Shown: positions 1 through 5,972, numbered from the stretch's first letter. The stretch is DNA of 6,989 nucleotides from Nitrososphaeraceae archaeon (GCA_021155845.1 JAJNBK010000171.1:1-6989), one strand, 5' to 3'. The notes: generated by a model not told the origin, from the sequence alone. A program made the numbers and translations.

Positions 1-2
1 CT

Positions 3-842
3 GCAATGATGTTTCCAGCAATTTCTCCTATGGTTTTACTCTACGACAGACTGATTAAAAGTGACAACAATAGTAGAGTTAATAGAAGAGTGAAAGAAGA
101 AAAATCATCTCTGATTGTTGGTAAAGAGAAGGAGAATGAAGAGGAGAAAGAAGAAGTAAAGAAGTCATCGTCATTATTAGCATTTCTACGATGGCCATCG
201 TATTCATTAAAGATAATATTATTCGTTGGCTCCTATCTTGTAGTATGGGCTTTCACAGGTATTGTCCTCCTAATAGCATGGTCAGTCCCAATCAATTATT
301 TGTTCATGGGAATGAATTCTTCCTTAATTAGTAAACAACAACTTGATTTAGTATTTGGAATCTTACTGATAATATCAGGATTATATCAATTCAGTCCGCT
401 GAAAACAAAATGCCTTGGATATTGTGAGTCTCCAATGAGCTTCTTTATGAGAAGATGGAGAAGTGGAACAATTGGAGCAGCCAAGATGGGAACATATCAT
501 GGCTTATATTGTCTTGGATGCTGTTGGCCTTACTTTCTGCTAATGATAGCTTTAGGTTGGATGAATTTGTTATGGATGGCCTTATTCGCAGCTATAATAT
601 TCGGAGAGAAAATATGGTTACGTGGGGGTATATGGGTTGCTAGGAGTGCAGGGATTGGTTTTATGATCGTTGGGGTTTTGGCACTACTTGGGCTAATGGA
701 AATCCCAACTGGTATTGAGATTGGTAAAGATAATGCAGCTATGGATGATAGCATGCATATGACTCCGATGGATATGGGTAATAATAACAATGTCAATATG
801 AAAGACAATAATAATATGGACATGAATGAAAACACAAAATAA
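3..842 (+). CDS. DUF2182 predicted metal-binding membrane protein, 5' end outside window
   Basis: Polytopic membrane protein of the DUF2182 family, annotated as predicted metal-binding; its biochemical role is unknown. The frame is open to the window edge, and an Ala codon precedes the Met-Met-Phe-Pro motif. In this family that motif lies inside the first helix (AMMxPxxxPMVLLY), so the gene starts upstream and the ATG at 6 is internal. Numbering from that ATG, hydrophobic segments lie near 1-13, 69-92, 113-130, 166-184, 186-199 and 215-232. Family signatures are YQFSPLKxxCLxxC (Cys136, Cys140), then HGLYCLGCCW (His165, Cys169, Cys172, Cys173), then MNLLWM. Unusual parts are a charged Lys/Glu loop at about 14-58 and a Met/Asn/Asp-rich tail (246-278) containing MHMTPMDM, resembling copper-binding Met motifs. 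Copper is inferred, not shown. Family assignment is confident. Confidence 0.85.
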   Translation, partial: AMMFPAISPMVLLYDRLIKSDNNSRVNRRVKEEKSSLIVGKEKENEEEKEEVKKSSSLLAFLRWPSYSLKIILFVGSYLVVWAFTGIVLLIAWSVPINYLFMGMNSSLISKQQLDLVFGILLIISGLYQFSPLKTKCLGYCESPMSFFMRRWRSGTIGAAKMGTYHGLYCLGCCWPYFLLMIALGWMNLLWMALFAAIIFGEKIWLRGGIWVARSAGIGFMIVGVLALLGLMEIPTGIEIGKDNAAMDDSMHMTPMDMGNNNNVNMKDNNNMDMNENTK

Positions 843-1369
843 TAGAATACCTAATGTAAATAATGATGTATAATATGAAAATACTTTACTAATAATACTT
901 AACCGGATTATGATGAAATTATCATCATGAAATTCAAAGAATGAAAATAGAAGATTTGTTGATGGTGGTAGTACAATTTTTTCTGCTCTGTTGGTGCGTT
1001 TAATACTACCTCTATTGCATAGGCTATAATAAAATTGGTGTTATTGATAGAATGAAAAACTTAGTTGGGGGTCGCTGTTACCTGAACGGCTATATTAACT
1101 ACTGATTGTAATACACTTTTATCTCCTAATAGCCATTCTAATATTCGTTGAAAGATTCACAAGACACGAATAGTACTCAAAAAAGTCCTTGTTAGCCGAA
1201 TATATTGAAACTTGTGAATTGGAGATGATATTGTTGGGGTGCAGTGTAGTTCCTATTGTTGCTTTTTCATCATTTATTATCAAATAATATATCTTGGACT
1301 TTAATAAAATGTTATTAGTTATATTGAAAAAGAAAAAAAGAAATTTTATGGGATTACTGTTTAATAGTC
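843..1369. other. Intergenic region without a convincing gene
   Basis: These 527 bases have stops in all frames except a minus-strand open stretch at 1119-1373. A small perfect hairpin, TGATGA/TCATCA with a 5-base loop, sits at 911-927 just past the DUF2182 stop. Further on, several segments are complementary: GGCTAT 1088-1093 with ATAGCC 1129-1134, ATCTCC 1121-1126 with GGAGAT 1221-1226, ATATTCG 1141-1147 with CGAATAT 1197-1203, and ATTCACAAG 1155-1163 with CTTGTGAAT 1211-1219. No known RNA family is recognised. An adenine-rich tract at 1327-1340 reads as T-rich on the minus strand and could end the transcript of the small secreted protein. Confidence 0.5.
1119..1283 (-). pseudogene. Possible coding remnant, C-terminal sensor-like fragment
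   Basis: The minus-strand frame is open from about 1373 to a TAA at 1119-1121. It has no ATG until five codons before the stop; a TTG at 1281-1283 is the only plausible start and would give 54 residues. The translation is protein-like: a strand-rich part (YYLIINDEKATIGTTLHP) followed by VSIYSANKDFFEYYSCLVNL and NIRMAIRR. From memory this pattern (beta strands, then IYSxxK and an aromatic helix) resembles the C-terminal end of a sensor-domain protein family common in Thaumarchaeota. Loss of the N-terminal part would make it a remnant. The match is weak, and it may be a chance open frame that runs out of the neighbouring gene's 3' end. Confidence 0.25.
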
Positions 1370-1651
1370 TTAGTCAGATGTGTTATATGGATCATATGGA
1401 TCATATGAGTCATAGATAGGTATTTCATAAACTAACTTTTCGCACAATTTGTATACGTTGTAGGTTTTGTCGTCGCCGAATTTGTAGTCGTCATAGTAGT
1501 CAATTAACTTATCGCATATTTCATATATCTTGTTAATTTTGTCCTCTGCATACTTTTCAGCGGCTAAGGCTGGTGTTGATACGTTGCTTAATGTTCCAAC
1601 TGCTGATAAAGCCAGCAATGATATAAGACCTAAGATGATTGAGTTCTTCAT
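1370..1651 (-). CDS. Small secreted protein with an internal repeat, function unknown
   Basis: Protein of 93 residues. I chose the ATG at 1649-1651; a TTG one codon upstream (1652-1654) is possible but less likely. Residues 1-31 form a typical signal peptide: Lys2, a hydrophobic core (about 5-19), then TPALAA with likely cleavage after Ala30 or Ala31. The mature part of about 62 residues is acidic and Tyr-rich. It contains a short internal repeat, IYEICDKLI at 42-50 and VYKLCEKLV at 66-74, each with one Cys (46 and 70), which could pair outside the cell. The C-terminus repeats Tyr-Asp-Pro. No family is recognised and no neighbour suggests a role. The signal peptide, codon pattern and upstream TATA element make it likely to be real. 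Confidence 0.68.
   Translation of the reverse strand: MKNSIILGLISLLALSAVGTLSNVSTPALAAEKYAEDKINKIYEICDKLIDYYDDYKFGDDKTYNVYKLCEKLVYEIPIYDSYDPYDPYNTSD
1386..1412. repeat. Three 9-base tandem units encoding the YDP tail
   Basis: TATGGATCA occurs twice in tandem (1386-1394, 1395-1403), followed by a diverged third copy, TATGAGTCA (1404-1412). The period is a multiple of three, so the repeat expands the Tyr-Asp-Pro C-terminus of the small secreted protein without shifting its frame. This is a likely site of length variation between strains. Confidence 0.75.
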
Positions 1652-1719
1652 CAAAACAATTAAGCTATGTAATTATAAAGGCTTTCATTATCTTTTTTTA
1701 GGAATTCTATATTTTTTTA

Positions 1720-1727
1720 TATATAAA
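1720..1727 (-). promoter_or_regulatory. Candidate TATA box for the small secreted protein
   Basis: Read on the minus strand, this is TTTATATA, a near-consensus archaeal TATA box. Transcription would start about 26 bases downstream, near 1698, leaving a leader of roughly 45 bases before the ATG at 1651. A second, weaker TATA-like stretch (TTTATAATT, 1671-1679) lies closer to the start codon and would give an almost leaderless message. The region is very AT-rich, so either could be chance. Confidence 0.4.
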
Positions 1728-1797
1728 TAAAGAATTTCTATTGATATTTTATATAGGCCTATTTACTAATTCTTTTATTAACATATTGTAAAGCTTG

Positions 1798-2244
1798 TTA
1801 GATATTAAATCGACTACCAAGAGCTTTTAATCCAAGGTATGGTGGTTCCTTATCGGCAATTGCAAGAATATTCATAACCTGCTATACAGTGACACCTTCT
1901 TGCCTAATTATGCAAACCTTACAATATATCCTAACCTCATCTCCTAACTCTTTATAAGCGCAAAAGATTTTATCTACTAGCCTAATGTTTCAATATTCTT
2001 TATACATTTTAGATACCCTTGGCTGCCATAGTTTTAGGGTTATGGCTAATTCTACAAATGCCCTACCATTAGAAAATAATTCATAGGCTTTGGCAGCAGA
2101 TGAATAAGATGGTTGTTGATTATTAGTCGTAGTACTGTTATTTTATTTTTCTTCTTTCTTTAGTATAATGCTTATATTATTTGGCGACATTCTAAGCTCT
2201 TTTGCAGTCTCTAGAAAAGTCTTACTATACTTGTAATAAGTCAA
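1798..2244 (-). pseudogene. Helix-turn-helix protein broken by three in-frame stops
   Basis: Reading one minus-strand frame from 2244 down to the TAA at 1798-1800 gives protein-like sequence interrupted by TAA at 2143-2145, TGA at 1990-1992 and TAG at 1882-1884. No frameshift is needed. The first segment contains FLETAKELRMSPNNISIILK, a clear helix-turn-helix (xxxAKELxMSPNxIxxxLK). A linker (about NNSTTTNNQQPSY) leads to a second part: AKAYELFSNGRAFVELAITL, then LWQPRVSKMYKEY, which looks like a second helix-turn-helix. The last segments include YKELGDEVRIY and VMNILAIADKEPPYLGLKAL. From memory this order matches a repeated family of putative DNA-binding proteins in soil Thaumarchaeota, which usually continues into a coiled coil that is absent here. 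It has no ATG start. I am confident it is a decayed gene and moderately confident of the family. Confidence 0.72.
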
Positions 2245-2305
2245 CTAGAATTAGACATTAATACGAGGGCTATTCACATTTACAACAGATACAATTCATT
2301 TTCAT

Positions 2306-2326
2306 TATATATATATATATATATAT
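2306..2326. repeat. TA dinucleotide repeat
   Basis: An uninterrupted run of about ten TA units in the non-coding stretch between the helix-turn-helix pseudogene and the 3' end of the EEP gene. It is a simple repeat prone to slippage. The surrounding 2247-2466 region holds no gene. Confidence 0.9.
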
Positions 2327-2350
2327 TTATTGAACCATCTACTCAACAAT

Positions 2351-2370
2351 GAAAAGAAAGTTACTCTTTC
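2351..2370 (-). terminator. Possible terminator downstream of the EEP gene
   Basis: On the minus strand this reads GAAAG, a five-base loop (AGTAA), CTTTC and then TTTTC. That is a short hairpin followed by a T-rich tract, about 100 bases past the stop of the EEP gene. Archaeal termination depends mainly on the T tract, and another pyrimidine-rich tract lies on the same strand near 2394-2405. The stem is only five A/T-rich base pairs, so this is a tentative call. Confidence 0.3.
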
Positions 2371-2466
2371 ATTTTGCTACTTTAAGATACCAGAGAAAAG
2401 AGAGTGAATAATTGCTGAAACTCTTCGTATAATTAATTCTTAGCATTATGATTTCAAAAGTTATCA

Positions 2467-3526
2467 TTATAGTATATTGATTACTGATTGAATAGGGAAA
2501 TGATCACTAAACCCAGTCAATGGATCTCTACCAGCTGGAAACTTTTCTACCTCTCCGTTAGCCTTCTTCTTGATATATTCAAATGACATTGGGCTTTCTT
2601 TGAATATTGGATGAATTTTATTTTCTTGGCCAATAGGTTCAAAATTTCCTGCAAGAATGTGGTTGGACATTTTAGTCGACTTGTCAATTTTTATCTCATT
2701 TAAATCCATTTTTAATCCTTGTTCTCCATTGAGTAATCCTCTTGATATTATAAATTGGTCAAATAGATCTAAGCCTCCGTCAAAGAAGATAGTACCATCT
2801 GGAATAAGGTTCCACATACAATTATACAAAAATGAAGGCTGATAAAGATAGTTATGCTTATCAGTCTGCTTATTAGTTGGCCATTTTTTCAAACTAGGAT
2901 GTTCAAATATTTCTTTCCATTGAATCAATCGATTTTTATCTGGAGTAGCCCGTAAATAATTTAAAATACTTCTATCAAAAGGATTATCATTCAAATCCCC
3001 CATAACTAAAACATTCTTATTCCATTTTTGATTTAGTTTAGCTAATGACTCTTCGTCTTCTTTAAGATTATCCGGCATTTCTTTCAGGTAGTCTAAGGAA
3101 ACTTTTAATAAGCTCTCCACTGCTCTTGCACAATTTTCAGCAACTGCTATTCTGAGAGGTTCTGTTTCAAAGCGACCTCCCGTTCTTGAGGGCCAATGAT
3201 TTACTAATACATTCAATTCAGAATTGTTATTATTTATCACTGATAGATTTACTTGAAAGATATCGCGTGTTGGATATCTAAAATAGATATTGTGACTTTT
3301 TGCATCAATAAATTTGAAAACCTTTTTGGAATAAATAAGGCAGGTATCTATTCCTCTAATGTCCGGACTATCTGTATATTGAGCAATCTCATATATCTTT
3401 AGCTGCATCATTCCAACCTCTTTCTGGAGTAAATTCAAGGTCTGAGCCAATGACTGAAGAAGAAGAAGATGAAGTATCAAATAGATTACCCAAATTCCAG
3501 AAAGCAACTTTAATGTTACTATCCAT
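2467..3526 (-). pseudogene. EEP-family nuclease/phosphatase gene with internal deletion and frameshift
   Basis: Gene for an endonuclease/exonuclease/phosphatase (DNase I-like) protein, a metal-dependent phosphodiesterase fold. The ATG at 3524-3526 begins a 45-residue frame with the expected N-terminus: IKVAFWNLGNLFD, a Ser run, then EFTPERGWND. It ends at TGA 3389-3391. From about 3393 another frame continues the domain: YEIAQYTDSPDIRGID, VNHWPSR, the metal and catalytic motif VMGDLNDNPFD, and C-terminal GFSDHFP, ending at TAA 2467-2469. Between these parts the family normally has roughly 40-50 residues, including the catalytic Glu motif (EVEN-like). They are absent here, so a deletion not divisible by three probably occurred. 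The later frame also reaches back to a TTG at 3505-3507, but that adds only an out-of-frame reading of the true N-terminus. A shorter product from an internal start cannot be excluded, but it would lack the first strands and the Glu. Confidence 0.8.
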
Positions 3527-3547
3527 ATTGCCTTTGCTAATTTATGT

Positions 3548-3555
3548 AATATAAT
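3548..3555 (-). promoter_or_regulatory. Candidate TATA box for the EEP gene
   Basis: Reads TTATATTA on the minus strand, centred about 26 bases upstream of the ATG at 3526. That is the spacing expected for a leaderless archaeal transcript. It supports 3526, not the downstream TTG at 3507, as the original start of the gene. Confidence 0.45.
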
Positions 3556-3978
3556 GTATTCTTAAAGTGGAAGTTTACTATAAGGTGCAATTTTTCCTTT
3601 TCATAAACTAACCGAAAACTCTACATAATTATAAAATTAAAAAGTCTTCTATGGCCTTCGAGTTATTTCAATATTTGTTAGGATGTGCAGTTACAGCTTT
3701 CCAAATGTATCCAAAGCTCGCGACAATTTTATAAATTATATGATGTTACGTGAATATATCATCTAAATGTCAAGGAGCATTGATTTCTAGGATCTGGTTT
3801 GTCGCAGACATAAATAGATCCCTTCCCGATTGAGATCGTATGCGTTAGAATCTCATTTTGGTAGTTTCATTCATTATTTTTTTGTTATTGTTAGTAAATA
3901 TGCAAAGTTACTACAAATGATAAAGAAGTCCCATTTCATGTAATTATGCGATAGGCTAGATATTATAGTTACAATTCA
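3556..3978. other. Divergent intergenic region, no convincing gene
   Basis: This stretch separates the EEP remnant from nuoD and carries the back-to-back promoter regions of both. It has two minor items. A 27-codon frame at 3651-3734 (+) begins MAFELFQYLLG and has an AT-rich ATTATAAAAT element just upstream. A nested inverted repeat has GGATCT 3790-3795 with AGATCC 3816-3821 outside and TGTC 3800-3803 with GACA 3807-3810 inside, forming an imperfect hairpin of about 32 bases. Neither is strong enough to call as a gene or RNA. I recognise no tRNA or known regulatory RNA here. Confidence 0.5.
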
Positions 3979-3990
3979 TTTATCTTATAA
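3979..3990 (+). promoter_or_regulatory. Candidate TATA region for nuoD
   Basis: TTTATCTTATAA ends 26 bases before the nuoD ATG at 4016. Depending on which half is the TATA box, the transcript would start between about 4009 and 4014, with a leader of only a few bases. No Shine-Dalgarno sequence precedes the ATG (the upstream bases are TTAGATATATTA), which fits a near-leaderless message. Confidence 0.42.
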
Positions 3991-4015
3991 TGGCTAAGAG
4001 CAATTAGATATATTA

Positions 4016-5209
4016 ATGGATACTGTAGATGCAAGAAAAATATCCCCCACTAATGGCTATTCAAATCTAGAACAGAACTTCCCGCCAGGATTTAAAATTG
4101 AGAGAGAAGAAGATTTGGATAAATATATCACTTTGAGCATAGGCCCACACCCACAACATCCTGGTTCTGGACATATGCGAATAGTTGTTGTAGTAGATGG
4201 AGATATAATAGTACATGCTGATCCCGATATAGGTTATGTCCATCGAGGTGAAGAGAAAATGTCAGAATCCAGAACCTTTATGCAAAATGTACCACATATT
4301 GAAAGACCTGTTATTCATGACTCAAGTGGCATCCTCTATTCTTATTGTCTAGCTGTCGAAGAACTTCTTGGTATACAAGTACCTGAAAGAGGACAGTATC
4401 TTCGTGTAATAATGGCTGAGATAGACAGGATAAATTATACATTATATTGGTTAGCAATACTTGGAATTTTCTTAGGTCATTCTACAATGTTTATGTGGCC
4501 TACAGCTGATAGAGAGTTGTTTGTAGACCTCGGGGATATGGCTTCTGGACAAAGAATCACGCATGCATATCTTGTACCTGGAGGGGTCCGCAGCGACATT
4601 CCATCCGAATTCAAAACTAAGGCATTTGAGTTCATAGACTATTTTGAGAAGAGATTAAATGAATATGATAAGATATTTTACAATAACCCGTTATTTAGGC
4701 AACGAAGTGAAGGGATAGGAATTTTGAGAAGACAAGATGCCATAGATTTTGGTACTACTGGTTCTGTGATAAGGGCTTCTGGGGTAGATTATGATGTAAG
4801 AAAAAAAGAGCCCTATGAAATCTATGACAAGATGGATTTTGAAGTCTCTACAATGAATTCAGGCGATTCATTTGCAAGAAGTATTCTTCCAATCTATGAC
4901 TTGCGTCAAAGTATCCAGATTATACGTCAGTGTTTAAAAGATATCCCACAAGGCTCATTCAGGTCTAAACTTCCTCCTACGCCAAAAGGTCCTCCTGGTG
5001 AATCTTATAGAAGAGTTGAATCCGGCAGAGGAGCATTAGGGCACTATCTTGTAAGCGATGGTAGCCCTAAAGCATACAGACACAAGATAAGTGCCCCATC
5101 ATTTAGAAATTTGCTTGTGCTGTCGTATTTATTAAAAGGAGCAAGATTAGCTGATCTACCCATGATTTATTGGAGTCTTAATATTTGGCCTATTGAGATT
5201 GAAAGGTAA
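4016..5209 (+). CDS. nuoD: NADH dehydrogenase-like complex I subunit D (49 kDa type)
   Basis: Peripheral-arm subunit of complex I, 397 residues, which with NuoB forms the quinone pocket on the cytoplasmic face of the membrane. Family motifs run the full length: IGPHPQHPGSGHMR (42-55), DPDIGYVHRGEEK (69-81), CLAVEELLG (111-119), PERGQYLRVIMAE (123-135), GGVRSDIP (189-196), GILRRQDAIDFGTTG (235-249), RASGVDYDVRKKEPY (253-267), then RGALGHYLVSDGSPKAYRHK (338-357) and APSF (360-363). The ATG at 4016 gives a normal N-terminus; an ATG at 3990 is out of frame. Oddities: the position of the quinone-contacting Tyr of mitochondrial complex I (DRLDY) appears to be Ile100 within ERPVIH, and the usual DPVxGEVDR end reads NIWPIEIER. 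These may be normal for archaeal NuoD. In archaea the electron donor is probably not NADH. nuoB follows; nuoC and nuoH are absent. Confidence 0.95.
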   Translation: MDTVDARKISPTNGYSNLEQNFPPGFKIEREEDLDKYITLSIGPHPQHPGSGHMRIVVVVDGDIIVHADPDIGYVHRGEEKMSESRTFMQNVPHIERPVIHDSSGILYSYCLAVEELLGIQVPERGQYLRVIMAEIDRINYTLYWLAILGIFLGHSTMFMWPTADRELFVDLGDMASGQRITHAYLVPGGVRSDIPSEFKTKAFEFIDYFEKRLNEYDKIFYNNPLFRQRSEGIGILRRQDAIDFGTTGSVIRASGVDYDVRKKEPYEIYDKMDFEVSTMNSGDSFARSILPIYDLRQSIQIIRQCLKDIPQGSFRSKLPPTPKGPPGESYRRVESGRGALGHYLVSDGSPKAYRHKISAPSFRNLLVLSYLLKGARLADLPMIYWSLNIWPIEIER

Positions 5210-5252
5210 GAAGAGTAAAGCCTCGAAATTATACAATGTATCTCCAATTCTT

Positions 5253-5275
5253 TTATTCTATAAAATACAGAATAA
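5253..5275 (+). promoter_or_regulatory. Palindrome with TATA-like core between nuoD and nuoB
   Basis: TTATTCT (5253-5259) and AGAATAA (5269-5275) form a perfect 7-base inverted repeat around ATAAAATAC. The left arm and loop create CTATAAAATA (5259-5268), a good TATA-box match. A transcript from it would start near 5290, about 20 bases before the nuoB ATG. The preceding pyrimidine-rich stretch (5241-5259) could end the nuoD transcript. It could be a repressor site over a nuoB promoter or simply a weak RNA hairpin. Confidence 0.4.
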
Positions 5276-5310
5276 GCTACTCGTGATAAAGGTACTAAAT
5301 GTGAACCCCA

Positions 5311-5853
5311 ATGAAAAAAATCGATAGTTTGTTGCCGAAATTAACTGATCCAGGTGCTGGTTTTAATGCTTTTATTGGTAAATTAGGAGACATATTAGTT
5401 GAAGCAGTTGACAAGCCGCTTAAATATGCTATCAATTGGGGACGAGCATTCTCGTTATGGCCTGTACATTTAGAAACTGGCTGCTGTAGTGTGGAACTTG
5501 GAGCAGCATCTAGTCCAAGATTTGATTTAGAACGCTTTGGTGTGATTGAAGCCTTTGGTTCATTAAGACAGTGTGACCTCTTAATTGTTCTTGGTACGGT
5601 AAATAGAAAGATGGCACCTAGGTTAAGATTAGTATACGATCAGATGCCTGAGCCAAAATATGTTATAGCAATGGGAGCCTGTGCAATTACTGGCGGACTA
5701 TATTTTGATTCATATAATGTGCTTCCAGGGGTGGACGGCGTCATTCCCGCGGATGTATACGTTCCTGGCTGTCCACCAAGACCTGAAACTCTTATTCAGG
5801 GAATAATGCTTCTACAAGAAAAAATAAAAAGAAAAGAAATAAAGCAAGTGTAG
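5311..5853 (+). CDS. nuoB: NADH dehydrogenase-like complex I subunit B (N2 cluster)
   Basis: PSST/NuoB subunit of complex I, 180 residues, which carries the terminal [4Fe-4S] cluster N2 that passes electrons to quinone at the NuoD interface. All four ligands are present: Cys58 and Cys59 (ETGCCSVE), Cys124 (MGACAITGG) and Cys154 (VPGCPPRPE). Other family motifs are SSPRFDLERFG (67-77), QCDLLIVLGTVNRKMAP (87-103) and the C-terminal helix LIQGIMLLQEKI. Length is normal for archaeal NuoB, so the protein should be functional. The ATG at 5311 is the only reasonable start; the ATG at 5299 is followed at once by TGA. It lies 101 bases after nuoD, so a separate promoter is plausible. The usual neighbours NuoA and NuoC are not next to it. 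Confidence 0.96.
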   Translation: MKKIDSLLPKLTDPGAGFNAFIGKLGDILVEAVDKPLKYAINWGRAFSLWPVHLETGCCSVELGAASSPRFDLERFGVIEAFGSLRQCDLLIVLGTVNRKMAPRLRLVYDQMPEPKYVIAMGACAITGGLYFDSYNVLPGVDGVIPADVYVPGCPPRPETLIQGIMLLQEKIKRKEIKQV

Positions 5854-5954
5854 AGAACTAATAAGTAAAAATGACATATGTAAAATTTTGTCTGTCTGCA
5901 AAAAAATTGTATTGATATTGGAGAAGAAATAACAGAGAATAATCTTAAAATAAC

Positions 5955-5963
5955 TTATAATTA
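5955..5963 (+). promoter_or_regulatory. Candidate TATA box upstream of the last reading frame
   Basis: TTATAATTA lies about 100 bases past the nuoB stop. A transcript would begin near 5985, which is downstream of the first TTG candidates (5973, 5976) but upstream of the TTG at 6054. If this element is real, it favours a start later than 5976. AT-rich surroundings make chance matches common. Confidence 0.28.
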
Positions 5964-5972
5964 CATGGTACT

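Noticed and set aside
455..643. Second plus-strand frame inside the DUF2182 gene
   Set aside because: It overlaps the conserved HGLYCLGCCW region of the real frame and shows no family signature.
530..835. Minus-strand open frame opposite the DUF2182 gene
   Set aside because: It is antisense to a well-supported membrane protein, and its hydrophobic residues mirror the sense codons.
910..930. Box C/D guide RNA suggested by ATGATGA
   Set aside because: No CUGA D box follows at the spacing expected for an archaeal C/D RNA; the next CTGA is about 170 bases away.
1530..1730. Plus-strand open frame opposite the small secreted protein
   Set aside because: It runs antisense through the signal peptide region and has no promoter or motif.
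1882..1884. TAG in the helix-turn-helix remnant as a pyrrolysine codon
   Set aside because: The same frame also has TAA and TGA stops, so decay is the simpler explanation.
2657..2842. Plus-strand open frame inside the EEP gene
   Set aside because: It is antisense to conserved EEP sequence and has no independent support.
3390..3507. N-terminal extension of the EEP frame up to TTG 3505-3507 as genuine protein
   Set aside because: These bases encode the conserved EEP N-terminus in a different frame starting at ATG 3526, so the Leu-rich reading is a shadow.
3816..3960. Plus-strand open stretch (IPSRLRSYALESHFG...) before nuoD
   Set aside because: It has no start codon, no recognisable motif and is of a length expected by chance.
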